NCBI GenBank assembly: GCA_003599635.1
Contig: QZIX01000011.1
Location: 1 to 47,860, forward strand
Source: Candidatus Parcubacteria bacterium
GTDB taxonomy: Bacteria; Patescibacteriota; Patescibacteriia; Buchananbacterales; SURF-54
Direction of reading: 5' to 3'
Length of the DNA: 47,860 nucleotides
Numbering within the stretch: the first letter of the stretch is position 1; each line of letters begins with the position of its first letter. A model generated the notes under the pieces. It had not been told where the DNA came from, did no database searches, and saw only the letters and a program-made list of their open reading frames with translations. Position numbers and translations under genes: made by a program. This document shows positions 7,637 through 17,437 of this stretch, in pieces.

Positions 7637-8836
7637 ATGACAGACGTTATTTTATCAGGTATACAACCCTCGGGAAAATTGCATATCGGGAACTATCTCG
7701 GCTCGCTTAAAAACTTTGTCGAATTGCAAAACAAATACGACTGCTATTTTTTTATTGCCGACTATCATTCCATAACCGAAGATTATGAGCCGAAAATAAA
7801 ACCACAGCAGATAATCGATCTGGCTAAGGACTATCTGGCTGCGGGATTGAACCCGAAGAAATCAAACTTGTTTGTCCAGTCCCATCTCCCTGAACATACG
7901 GAACTGGCGTGGATTTTTAACTGCCTAACACCAGTAAGTTATCTACTCCGAATGACACAATTTAAAGACAAATCTGCTATCATTGACCTAAAAAAAACTG
8001 TAGCGGGATCTAACTCTCCAATTGAAGTTAAAAATAAAGATAAGAGTTTAAAGGAACTAGATCTTATTTCAAAGTCAACAGATAATAAAGCATTACAACT
8101 TAAACTTAATAAAATTCTAGATATGGCTTTAACAGAAAGAATCGAAGAAGTTGGAGAAAAAGTCACCCACCTAAAAGAATTAAGTTCACTTTATAAAGAA
8201 TTAAATAATCTGTTTAAACTTCAAAAATCAAATACTGGACTTTTAACTTACCCTGTACTGCAAGCGGCTGATATTTTAATGTATAAAGCCACAGCCGTAC
8301 CGGTCGGCGTAGACCAGGATCAGCACGTGGAACTGACGCGCCAAATCGCCAGGTTCTTCAACAACCGTTTTGGTAAAACTTTTCCCGAACCAAAAATTTT
8401 ACATACGGAAACTCCAAAAATAATGAGCATAGTTGAACCCGAAAAAAAGATGTCCAAAAGTTTAGGCGATAACCACTGCATTTATATAGAAGACGAAATT
8501 GATGCCATAAAAGAAAAATTGGCCAAAGCGCCGACAGATTCCGGAGATGCCACAAGCTTGGGCGCCAAAAATTTGTTGGCACTATGTAAAATATTTTCGA
8601 AAGCTGAAACCTGCCATAAATTTACTAATGACGCACAGACAGGCAAATTAAAATATTCCGAACTAAAAAATCAACTGGCAGCTGATATTGCCGGATATTT
8701 TCAAAGCTATCGCAAAAATAAAAAACAAATTAAAGACAACGAAGTAAAAAAGGTCCTGGCAGCCGGTGCCGAAAAAGCCGCCAAAATTGCCAAAGCCACC
8801 ATGGCTGATGTTAGAAAAAAAATCGGCGTCAGATAA
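7637..8836 (+). CDS. trpS: Tryptophanyl-tRNA synthetase
   Basis: PSGKLHIGNYLGSL, RMTQFKDKSA, GLLTYPVLQAADILMY, KMSKSLGDN; large insertion at residues ~115-200. Confidence 0.93.
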   Translation: MTDVILSGIQPSGKLHIGNYLGSLKNFVELQNKYDCYFFIADYHSITEDYEPKIKPQQIIDLAKDYLAAGLNPKKSNLFVQSHLPEHTELAWIFNCLTPVSYLLRMTQFKDKSAIIDLKKTVAGSNSPIEVKNKDKSLKELDLISKSTDNKALQLKLNKILDMALTERIEEVGEKVTHLKELSSLYKELNNLFKLQKSNTGLLTYPVLQAADILMYKATAVPVGVDQDQHVELTRQIARFFNNRFGKTFPEPKILHTETPKIMSIVEPEKKMSKSLGDNHCIYIEDEIDAIKEKLAKAPTDSGDATSLGAKNLLALCKIFSKAETCHKFTNDAQTGKLKYSELKNQLAADIAGYFQSYRKNKKQIKDNEVKKVLAAGAEKAAKIAKATMADVRKKIGVR

Positions 8837-8857
8837 TTATTAATAATAGGAGGGGAA

Positions 8858-9397
8858 ATGCTTATTTATTACTTAATTTTTTTATTTTCTTTTTTGCTCA
8901 TTTTATTTACTGGTGCGGCCACCTTTCTTCTTTTGTGGTCAATTGGTACTTATTTGATTGTCAGAGTACCCTATGCTCCCACACCTAAAATTGTCGCGGG
9001 GGAAATTATTAAAGCAGCGGAAATTTCGCCGGGACAAACGGTTTATGATCTTGGCTGTGGCGACGGCAGAATATTGTTTCTGGCAGAAAAAATGGGCGCC
9101 CGTACAGTAGGTTACGAATTGTCTTTATGGGCATACCTGCAGGCAAAAATAATTTGCCGAATTAAAAAATCAAAAACAAAAATATTTTGCAAAAACTTTT
9201 TAAAGGATGACATTTCCGAAGCTGACGTAATATTTTGTTTTCTCCTGGGAAGGGTAATAGAAGACATCGGCACAAAAATAAAATCAAGCGCCAGGCCCGG
9301 GACAAAAATAATTTCTTATACCTTTCAATTCCCCGGCTGGCAGCCGTATAAAATAATCCAGACAAGCAGGGCTAAAACTTATTTTTATAGAATTTAA
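8858..9397 (+). CDS. Class I SAM-dependent methyltransferase with N-terminal TM helix
   Basis: 'VYDLGCGDGRILFLAEKMGARTVGYE'. Confidence 0.8.
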   Translation: MLIYYLIFLFSFLLILFTGAATFLLLWSIGTYLIVRVPYAPTPKIVAGEIIKAAEISPGQTVYDLGCGDGRILFLAEKMGARTVGYELSLWAYLQAKIICRIKKSKTKIFCKNFLKDDISEADVIFCFLLGRVIEDIGTKIKSSARPGTKIISYTFQFPGWQPYKIIQTSRAKTYFYRI

Positions 9398-9450
9398 ATA
9401 AAGCGTAACTCGTACCTTGTTACCTGTTACTTTTTACCTGAACAAAAACT

Positions 9451-10716
9451 ATGAATCCATTTCAAAATGCAATGACGCAGCTAAAGAAAGCGTCTGACAT
9501 CCTGAATCTTGATCCGGATGTTTTGGAAGTTTTAAAGAAACCAAAAAGAATTCTGGAAGCATCAATACCCGTAAGAATGGATGACGGCACCATGAAAGTT
9601 TTTTCCGGTTACCGTGTCCAATACAATGACGCACGCGGTCCCTTTAAGGGCGGCATCCGTTATCATCATGAAGTAAATCTAAACGAAGTTAAAGCTTTGG
9701 GTTTTTGGATGACGGTAAAATGCGCTACGGTGGGCATTCCCATGGGCGGAGGTAAAGGCGGCGTCATAGTCAAACCTCAGCTCTTAAGCTGGTCGGAATT
9801 GGAAAAATTGTCCAGAGGATACATCAGGGCTTTTGCCGATTTTATCGGTCCCGAAAAAGATATTCCCGCGCCTGATGTCTACACTACCCCGCAAATTATG
9901 GCCTGGATGATGGATGAATATTCAAAAATAAAGGGCTACAACTGCCCGGCAATAATAACGGGAAAACCGCTGCGCGTGGGCGGTTCGGCAGGACGCGACA
10001 CGGCAACCGCTCAAGGCGGATTTTATGTAACAGAAGAGCTGCTTAAAAAACTTAAGATAAAACCCAAAAGCTGCCGGGTTATCATCCAGGGTTTCGGCAA
10101 TGCCGGATGCAATATGGCGGATCTGCTTTTTCACGCAGGTTTTAAAGTTATAGGTTATTCCGATTCCAAAACCGCGATAATCGATATGAAAGGCAAGGGT
10201 TTTGATTCGCATATTATTGAAAAAATTAAAAAGAAAAAGGGTTATGTCGATGTCTGCGACTGCGATAATATTAAATGTAAATGCAAAGACCATAAACATT
10301 TAACTAACGAACAGCTGCTGATCCAGGATTGCGATATTTTAGTGCTGGCAGCTTTGGAAAATCAGATCACTAAAGACAATGCCGTTAAAATAAAGGCAAA
10401 AATCGTGGTGGAACTGGCCAACGGGCCGACAACACCGGAAGCAGATGAAAAATTATTTAAAAAAGGTATTTATCTTCTGCCGGACATTTTAACCAACGCG
10501 GGCGGCGTGACCGTATCTTATTTTGAATGGGTGCAGAATCTGCAATCCTATTACTGGACAAAAGACGAGGTTTTTGAAAAACTGCAAAAAATTATGGTTG
10601 ATTCGTTTAACCGCGTGTATGATCTAGCGACCGAATATAAAGTTGATTTGCGGACCGGGGCTTATTTGCTAGCTATAGGCAGGATCGCGGATGCGATTAA
10701 GGAAAGAGGCGTTTAA
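9451..10716 (+). CDS. gdhA: Glu/Leu/Phe/Val dehydrogenase (glutamate dehydrogenase)
   Basis: 'GPFKGGIRYHHEVNLNEVKALGFWMTVKCATVGIPMGGGKGGV', 'IQGFGNAG', 'NAGGVTVSYFEWVQN'. Confidence 0.95.
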   Translation: MNPFQNAMTQLKKASDILNLDPDVLEVLKKPKRILEASIPVRMDDGTMKVFSGYRVQYNDARGPFKGGIRYHHEVNLNEVKALGFWMTVKCATVGIPMGGGKGGVIVKPQLLSWSELEKLSRGYIRAFADFIGPEKDIPAPDVYTTPQIMAWMMDEYSKIKGYNCPAIITGKPLRVGGSAGRDTATAQGGFYVTEELLKKLKIKPKSCRVIIQGFGNAGCNMADLLFHAGFKVIGYSDSKTAIIDMKGKGFDSHIIEKIKKKKGYVDVCDCDNIKCKCKDHKHLTNEQLLIQDCDILVLAALENQITKDNAVKIKAKIVVELANGPTTPEADEKLFKKGIYLLPDILTNAGGVTVSYFEWVQNLQSYYWTKDEVFEKLQKIMVDSFNRVYDLATEYKVDLRTGAYLLAIGRIADAIKERGV

Positions 10717-10876
10717 GTCAATATTGAAATATTAAAGTGCGGGACTCATTGTCTCGCCTTTTTTATTATTTACAAAATTAACGATGTTTTACCGCCTTTT
10801 TTAAACGCAGTGCTCTCCTAATATATTTATGAGTTTACAAAAAAACAAAAATAATGATCTTTGTTTTTTTATGGAA

Positions 10877-11683
10877 TTATGCTAACCTAGCCACTTCCAA
10901 ATTTATTTCTCTGCCCAGCCAGTTTTGAGCGTTTTCCTTGAATTTTTCTGTTACATCAGTAACTAAAAATTTATGACTGTTGCCTTTTTTTAATTTGCTT
11001 TCGATTTCAGGATGGCGTGATAAATAATCAGTCAGTTTATCGGCGACAATTTCAGGAGTATCCAAAACTTTACATGATTTTCCCATCACTTCTTTGAATT
11101 GCTTGTGTAAAAACGGATAATGGGTGCAGCCCAGAACTAAAGTGTCAATTTTCTGCAATTTTAGCGGGCGTAAATATGATTTTAAAATCATTTTCGTCTC
11201 CCGCCTTTTAATAAAACCTTCTTCAATCAACGGCACTAAAAGCGGGGCTGACTGCTGAAAAATTTCAATCCCGGGATTAAATGATTTGATTTCACGGACA
11301 TAACTTCCTGAATTAATTGTTCCGCGGGTGCCCACAACCCCCACCCTTTTTGACTTTTTATTTTCCGCCACAGCTTCGGCAACGGGCCGGATTACTCCCA
11401 GAACTTTTTTATCCGGATAATTTTTAGGCAAAAATTCCTGCTGTATTTTTCGCAATGCCTCGGCTGATGCCGTATTGCAGGCAATAATTATCAATTCACA
11501 ACCCTGCTTAAACAAAAAATCAACGGCCTGTTCGGTAAATCTATAAATGAGTTCCTGCGAGCGGTTGCCGTAAGGAGTCCGTGCAGTATCCCCGAAGTAA
11601 ATGGTCTGATACTGCGGCAGCTTTTCATAAATTTTTTTGGCGACGGAAAGTCCGCCGATTCCGGAATCAAAAATTCCTATCAT
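10877..11683 (-). CDS. murI: Glutamate racemase
   Basis: 'IGIFDSGIGGLSVAKKI', 'ACNTASA', 'VLGCTHYPF'. Confidence 0.95.
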   Translation of the reverse strand: MIGIFDSGIGGLSVAKKIYEKLPQYQTIYFGDTARTPYGNRSQELIYRFTEQAVDFLFKQGCELIIIACNTASAEALRKIQQEFLPKNYPDKKVLGVIRPVAEAVAENKKSKRVGVVGTRGTINSGSYVREIKSFNPGIEIFQQSAPLLVPLIEEGFIKRRETKMILKSYLRPLKLQKIDTLVLGCTHYPFLHKQFKEVMGKSCKVLDTPEIVADKLTDYLSRHPEIESKLKKGNSHKFLVTDVTEKFKENAQNWLGREINLEVARLA

Positions 11684-11718
11684 ATTAACTAGCAGTCAAA
11701 AATTTGATTTAAAAATTA

Positions 11719-13905
11719 CTATAAATCTTTATAGAGGTACTCTTTATAATTTTTTTCCACCTTATCATATATTCTTTGTGAAAATTCTTCCGGTATGTAT
11801 TTCCTGTAGACATCCGGTAAATTACCGTCATAATGGAGAAGTATTTGAAGATAATCTTTTGCCCGATCTTTATCGCTGCCACCGCTGTATCCTCTCATTT
11901 TTGCATCAGTCCCGGAACGCCTTATCTGAACAAAAATTGTTTTAAACTTGAGGTGGCTGCTTTCACCAACAAAATAAATGTTTTCCAGGTCACTAAAATC
12001 AAGGTTGCAAAAAGTCCTGCCTAAAATTTCCTGCACCTGTTTTATGGTAATAATTTTTTCTTTTAAAGATAAAGCCAGTCCAAGATAAAACATATCAGTT
12101 TTATCCCGCAAAAGCTCCCCCGCCTTTTTTTCCTGCCTTATTTTCTCCGGATCAGGTTCGCTTTCATTGTAATAGATAATATCATCCCTAAAATAATAGC
12201 GGCTACTAATAGCGTTTTTTTCAAAAATTTCTAAAAGGTAATCAGAAAGGGATTTTTTATTTAAAAACAAGTCTGCAGCCAACGCAGTGGTGATTATAGC
12301 CGCCTCCCCCGCGCTTTTTTCTCTCATAGCCAACGCCTTTCTGCCGCCTTTGCTAATTAATAATTCCTCCGGACCTGTAATCATGCCGCCGCTTTCCTCG
12401 CCGGCAAAAACAAGCCGAGGATCTTTTCCCAAATTAATTTCATTTCCGAAAATATTTGTAAGCACAACGTTACGGTTGGAATCAGCTATAATCTTTTTCT
12501 CAACTTTTTTCATTACTGTGGCTATTTCTTTAAAACCCACTGGCGTAGTAATTACTTTTATCCCCTGCGCTTTTGCCCATTCATCCCAAGAGCGGCTTGA
12601 GGGCGCCGTATTTATCATAAAGCGCGAATGATTTTCCCAAATCCCCGCTGCTTTCAGCTGTCTAGCGTGAAAATCCATTGTCATTAAAAAAGAATAAGTA
12701 GGATGATAAACAGAAAAAATTTTTTCATCAACAATTCTTTCATAATAAATGCCCAAATCATCAAGCAGTTTTGCCTTAGCTGAAGGTTCAATTTGGCCTA
12801 TCACCAATCTGTCTCCGTCGGGATCTGTCATAAGGACTAACTGTCCAATATCACAATCTTTTAAGTCCTCTGCATATCCCATGGTTTTTACAACTTCGGG
12901 TAAAGTTGAATCACATGACAAATCAAAATATTCTATTTTTCCGGTTTTTATGCTCTTTCGTCTGGTTTTGCCGACGCCATGAAAAAAAGGGTCTTCCTCC
13001 TTATTACGCCACTGATAAACTTTATCTATGCCGAAAGATTTAAGGATCGGGGGCATATTAGCACCCATACAACCACCGACTGTGTCAAAAATAATTTTTA
13101 AACCTTTTTTTTCGGCAGACTTTATTAAATCCAAATTGGTTTTATTAGCAATGCCTTTTTTAAGGTAATCAACGTACATATCGTAACCATCAAAATCTTC
13201 TTTTATTCTGCTGTCGTTCCTTGCGGAAACTTTGATTACATAGCCGGATTTATGGGTTTTGGCATATTGAAGTATCTGCCTTATCTTCTCAACAAAGGCC
13301 AAAGACATTTCCGGCAAAAACTGGCTACCCTGGTTTTCCAAATCTTTTGTTGCGGTCTTGGAGGAAACGGCGTGGCTAGAGGTGACATATTCGCCACCAT
13401 CATAATCAAGCATAAAAATTAAAAGCGAAGTCAGCCAAACGGTTGTCGGCTTCCTTCCATATGGCATATGGACATTTATCCCTTGGGCAGCTGCAATACG
13501 AGAAATTAATTCCACATATTCGGCAGTATTATATCTGACCTCTCCCGAAACTATTTTATTAATTTCCCTCTCTTTTATTTGTTCCTTTAAAACCAAAGCC
13601 TTACCCAAGGTCGCCAAAGCCACTCCCATCTGATTAATAGGAAAACGGGTATCCCAATAATACAAAACATTTTGTGGACCGCGTATACCACCGGTAGAAA
13701 CTTTTGCTTCTTTTTCATATTCTAACAACCATCTCTCCAACTGGAATTTTTCTACTATGTCTTTTGTCAAAACAAATTCAAAGGGGTTGGGGTTCTTTAA
13801 ATCAAAAAAAGGGGCTTTTTTAATTTCTGCTGGGGTCGCCTCTTCAACCCCTTTAAAAAAATCTTGCTTTAGATCTTTAATGTACTCTAACCGTGATTTA
13901 GACAT
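11719..13905 (-). CDS. Phosphoglucomutase/phosphomannomutase family protein; start set at internal Met (MSKSRLEYIK)
   Basis: 'TSSHAVSSKTATKD', 'LMTDPDGDRLVIGQ', 'GEESGGMI'; longer ORF-track start overlaps the upstream gene. Confidence 0.85.
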   Translation of the reverse strand: MSKSRLEYIKDLKQDFFKGVEEATPAEIKKAPFFDLKNPNPFEFVLTKDIVEKFQLERWLLEYEKEAKVSTGGIRGPQNVLYYWDTRFPINQMGVALATLGKALVLKEQIKEREINKIVSGEVRYNTAEYVELISRIAAAQGINVHMPYGRKPTTVWLTSLLIFMLDYDGGEYVTSSHAVSSKTATKDLENQGSQFLPEMSLAFVEKIRQILQYAKTHKSGYVIKVSARNDSRIKEDFDGYDMYVDYLKKGIANKTNLDLIKSAEKKGLKIIFDTVGGCMGANMPPILKSFGIDKVYQWRNKEEDPFFHGVGKTRRKSIKTGKIEYFDLSCDSTLPEVVKTMGYAEDLKDCDIGQLVLMTDPDGDRLVIGQIEPSAKAKLLDDLGIYYERIVDEKIFSVYHPTYSFLMTMDFHARQLKAAGIWENHSRFMINTAPSSRSWDEWAKAQGIKVITTPVGFKEIATVMKKVEKKIIADSNRNVVLTNIFGNEINLGKDPRLVFAGEESGGMITGPEELLISKGGRKALAMREKSAGEAAIITTALAADLFLNKKSLSDYLLEIFEKNAISSRYYFRDDIIYYNESEPDPEKIRQEKKAGELLRDKTDMFYLGLALSLKEKIITIKQVQEILGRTFCNLDFSDLENIYFVGESSHLKFKTIFVQIRRSGTDAKMRGYSGGSDKDRAKDYLQILLHYDGNLPDVYRKYIPEEFSQRIYDKVEKNYKEYLYKDL

Positions 13906-13912
13906 ATTTATT

Positions 13913-15019
13913 TTATTTATATTCCGCCAGAGCTTCTTTCTTGGCAGAAAGCAAACTGCCCCCAGCCCATAAAACCGCAACGAATGCAATAAGCCACCCT
14001 AAAACAGGAATGCTTGCAACGATATCAAAAATCAGCAGGCCTGATACCAGCGGCCAAAGCAAACTGCCTTTATAATTATCCCTGGTCATTTTGTCCAGCA
14101 CAAAAAGTCCCACTTTCACACCGACAAAAATCTTTGAAATATAGATCATAATCAAATAAAACGCCAACAATATCAAAGCCAAAGGTATGCCGATCATTGT
14201 GATTGTCAACAAAATAATTATTACGGGCACGGCCATAAGAAAAATCAAGCCCCAGACAATCCCTTTTATCGGTTCCTTTGACATCTTTACTGCTACCTGA
14301 CTGACAAATTTCGGCGCTATTGTTATTAAAACAAGACCGACAACCAAAGAACCGAAAAAGAAAGTCAGATCGAAAAAAATGAAAGAAAAGAAATTATTTT
14401 TCTGCTCTATTTCAATAAATTTGACTTCATTCAGCGTCGCCCCTGCCGTATCCAGACTTTCCTTTGTGTCGGACATATAAGTCAGGTTTCCTTCTATTTT
14501 TCCAAAAACCCGGGCTGTTCCTTTTTCCCCCAGATTCAAAACGACATTGCCGGAAACATTTCCCGGTATTTCAATTTTTGCGCCTTCAAACTGAAGCCCC
14601 CGGGAAATTTTGCCTTTAACCTCCGCAAAAGACGCGACAATCGCGGCATCCCAAATAATTTCAGCTTTTTCATCGACCAATACTTTTTCTGCCATTAAGT
14701 TGGCATTTTTTTCCGTTCGTCCGCTGACTGTAATTTCATTTGCCAAAAGGCGTATGCTGCCTAAAACATCGCCGTCTACCGTTATTTTTTTTCCCACGGC
14801 GAAAACATCCCCGGCCACGGTACCGGAAATTTTGATTTCACGGGCCACTAAAAAAAGGTCGCCGTTAACTTTGCCGCTGATTTCTATATTGCCGGCTATT
14901 TTTATGAAATTACCGTCGACTATTTCGGACTCATCGACAATAACCTTTTCATCAAAACCAGCCAGCGCCGAAATCGGCAATAAAAATATGACTAACGCTG
15001 TTATGACTATTTTTTTCAT
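13913..15019 (-). CDS. Membrane protein with N-terminal bactofilin-like (polymer-forming) repeats
   Basis: Signal peptide, repetitive 'ISGKVNGDLFLVAREIKISGTVAGDVFAVG' beta-helix pattern, C-terminal TM helices. Confidence 0.75.
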   Translation of the reverse strand: MKKIVITALVIFLLPISALAGFDEKVIVDESEIVDGNFIKIAGNIEISGKVNGDLFLVAREIKISGTVAGDVFAVGKKITVDGDVLGSIRLLANEITVSGRTEKNANLMAEKVLVDEKAEIIWDAAIVASFAEVKGKISRGLQFEGAKIEIPGNVSGNVVLNLGEKGTARVFGKIEGNLTYMSDTKESLDTAGATLNEVKFIEIEQKNNFFSFIFFDLTFFFGSLVVGLVLITIAPKFVSQVAVKMSKEPIKGIVWGLIFLMAVPVIIILLTITMIGIPLALILLAFYLIMIYISKIFVGVKVGLFVLDKMTRDNYKGSLLWPLVSGLLIFDIVASIPVLGWLIAFVAVLWAGGSLLSAKKEALAEYK

Positions 15020-15037
15020 ATACTTAAAAATATTTTA

Positions 15038-15667
15038 TCAGAAATTCGCGACGGTGACAATGTTTCTGCCGGTAATTTTACTGCGGCTTTTAAAACCGGC
15101 TTTTCTTAAAATAAAGTCAAGTTCCTTTAAATTAAAATTATGATAATATCTGTAAACGGCTTCATTTTTGTTGCGCCAGGCAACGTAAAAATCGTCTTTC
15201 CCCAAATCCTTTGCCTGAATTTTGTTTTTAAAATTTTCTAGCCGCCAATTGGTCATCAACACTATGCCTCCCGGTTTTAAATGATTTTTAACGTTTTCTA
15301 AAACCTTAAGCCGAAGATCTTCCGAAGGTATATGATGTAAAACTGCAAACGACAAAATGACATCAAATTTTTCGTTTAACTTAAAAGATGTGATATCTGC
15401 CGCCTTAAAATTAACGGCGGGAAATCTGCCTTGAGCTTTTCTGATTAATACGCTACAATTGTCTATGCCCAAATACCTGATTTTCATATTTTTAAGAAGC
15501 GGCAAAATTCGGCCTTCTCCGCATCCTAAATCCAAAACCGAATCTTCATTTTTGATTTTTTTTAATAAAGATTTTTCTTCAGGCCAAATATTTTGCCTGA
15601 CGCGGCCGATTCGGCAGTAATCCTGCTTTACTTTTTTTAATATTTTTTTTGCTTGTTTGTTATTCAT
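15038..15667 (-). CDS. Class I SAM-dependent methyltransferase
   Basis: 'SVLDLGCGEGRILPLLKN', 'FDVILSFAVLHHI'. Confidence 0.85.
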   Translation of the reverse strand: MNNKQAKKILKKVKQDYCRIGRVRQNIWPEEKSLLKKIKNEDSVLDLGCGEGRILPLLKNMKIRYLGIDNCSVLIRKAQGRFPAVNFKAADITSFKLNEKFDVILSFAVLHHIPSEDLRLKVLENVKNHLKPGGIVLMTNWRLENFKNKIQAKDLGKDDFYVAWRNKNEAVYRYYHNFNLKELDFILRKAGFKSRSKITGRNIVTVANF

Positions 15668-15676
15668 GTTTTTACC

Positions 15677-15795
15677 TTGTCTTTCCGAGCGAAGTCGCCT
15701 TTGGCGACCGGAATGGAGGAGTCTTAACCTTTCAATATTGTATGGTGCGGGATCTATCCGCCCATAAAATAACTAAATACCGGCCGAGATGACAA
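15677..15795. repeat. MITE/REP-like intergenic element with imperfect terminal inverted repeats
   Basis: Begins TTGTCTTTCCGAGCGAAGTCG and ends CCGGCCGAGATGACAA; resembles 'GTCATTCCGAGCGAAGC...' dispersed repeats. Confidence 0.55.
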
Positions 15796-15805
15796 AAGAG
15801 AAATT

Positions 15806-17437
15806 ATGAAATCTAATTTCGAAAAAATAATCAAACACTTGATTAAAGTTGACCCTGAAGACAGATCTGCTTTTGTAATTGCCAGACGGAAAATGTCTAA
15901 CAGCTTAAAAATAGCTCCGCCGCAAAGTTCAGACCTTATAAGAACCTACCGTCAACTGTTAAAAAAGAAAAAAATAAAAGAGAACAAAACTGTACTGAAC
16001 TTTCTTAAAAAAAGAGAAGTTCGCACAATTTCCGGAGTCGCACCAATTGCCGTTTTAACAAAGCCCTACCCTTGTCCCGGAAAATGCATTTATTGCCCGA
16101 CTGAAAGCAAAATGCCCAAAAGCTACCTTTCCAGCGAACCGGCTGTAATGAGGGCCATAATCAATAATTTTGACCCGTTCAAGCAGGTGCGGATGCGTTT
16201 ACGGGCGCTAGGCGCAAACGGTCATGAGCTTGATAAATGCGAACTGATTATTTTGGGAGGTACCTGGTCATTTTTGCCGAAACCGTATCAACAAAATTTT
16301 ATCAGAAGATGCTTTGACGGTTTGAATGGAAAAATTTCCAAAAATCTTGCTTCGGCTCAAAAGCTGAATGAAACTGCCAAAAATCGCTGTGTCGGCATTA
16401 CCGTGGAAACCCGGCCGGATTATATTGACGCTGAAGAAATCGCCCGGATGAGAAACTTGGGTGTTACCAAAGTTGAAATCGGCCTTCAAAATATTAGTGA
16501 CGACATTTTAAAGCTTAACAAACGTGGACATAATGTCAATGACGTTATTGAGGCGACAAAAATGCTAAAAGACGCCGGTTTTAAGGTTGGTTACCATTTA
16601 ATGCCTAACCTTTTGGGCGCAACTGTAAAATCGGATCTGGAGATGTTTAAAAAAATATTTAATGACAATAACTTTAAGCCGGATTATCTGAAAATCTATC
16701 CTTGCGTGGTTACCAAAAATTCACGGCTTTACAAGCTGTGGCGGCAAAAAAAATATAAATCTTATACCGACAAACAGCTTTGCAATTTGCTTTTGCAAAT
16801 TAAAAAAATCATGCCTCCGTATGTCCGCATCAGCCGTTTGGTCCGCGACATCCCTTCAGAAAACATTGTTGCGGGAAATAAAATTTCCAATTTGAGGCAG
16901 CTGTTGAGCGACGATTTAAAAAAGAAAAAAATCACCTGCCGCTGCATCAGATGCCGGGAAACAGGGCATAATTTAGCTGATAGCGCATCGCTAATAGCTA
17001 ATGGCAGCAAACCTAAATTAAAAATTAAAAAATATCCGGCTTCAGATGGCACTGAATATTTCTTAAGTTATGAAAGCAGTAACAGGAAAATTTTATACGC
17101 TTTTTTAAGATTAAGATTGCCTAAAAAAACCGACGCGGAAATTATCAAAGCAATTCCTGAAATTGATAATTCCGCTTTAATCCGCGAATTGCATACTTAC
17201 GGACAATTGATACCGTTAAGAAAAACCGGCCAGGTACAGCATACTGGTTTTGGAAAGAAACTTATGGCTGAAGCGGAAAAAATCTGCCGGCAAAGTAAAT
17301 TAAAAAAAATTGCCGTAATTTCCGGAATCGGAGTCAGGCAATACTATAAAAAATTAGGCTACAGACTGGAAGACAGTTATATGACCAAAACCTTAAAAAA
17401 AAGGCCAACTAATAATAGTCAGCCAGCCTTTTCATGA
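15806..17437 (+). CDS. elp3: Elp3-family radical SAM/GNAT tRNA uridine-34 modification enzyme
   Basis: 'PYPCPGKCIYCPTESKMPKSYL' radical-SAM motif, 'GYHLMPNLLGATVKSD', C-terminal GNAT 'QHTGFGKKLMAEAE'. Confidence 0.9.
   Translation: MKSNFEKIIKHLIKVDPEDRSAFVIARRKMSNSLKIAPPQSSDLIRTYRQLLKKKKIKENKTVLNFLKKREVRTISGVAPIAVLTKPYPCPGKCIYCPTESKMPKSYLSSEPAVMRAIINNFDPFKQVRMRLRALGANGHELDKCELIILGGTWSFLPKPYQQNFIRRCFDGLNGKISKNLASAQKLNETAKNRCVGITVETRPDYIDAEEIARMRNLGVTKVEIGLQNISDDILKLNKRGHNVNDVIEATKMLKDAGFKVGYHLMPNLLGATVKSDLEMFKKIFNDNNFKPDYLKIYPCVVTKNSRLYKLWRQKKYKSYTDKQLCNLLLQIKKIMPPYVRISRLVRDIPSENIVAGNKISNLRQLLSDDLKKKKITCRCIRCRETGHNLADSASLIANGSKPKLKIKKYPASDGTEYFLSYESSNRKILYAFLRLRLPKKTDAEIIKAIPEIDNSALIRELHTYGQLIPLRKTGQVQHTGFGKKLMAEAEKICRQSKLKKIAVISGIGVRQYYKKLGYRLEDSYMTKTLKKRPTNNSQPAFS

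Noticed and set aside
9398-9450. Regulatory element upstream of glutamate dehydrogenase (CGTACCTTGTTACCTGTTACTTTTTACC)
   Set aside because: Looks like degenerate short repeats common in intergenic regions here; no specific structure supported.
9922-10299. 125-aa minus-strand ORF inside glutamate dehydrogenase
   Set aside because: Shadow ORF of a conserved coding gene. The same reasoning rejects the antisense ORFs in trpS, murI, the phosphohexomutase, folD, pyk, groEL and the YifB-like gene.
10835-10870. AACAAA...TTTTGTT hairpin after murI as a novel element
   Set aside because: Best explained as an ordinary AT-rich terminator.
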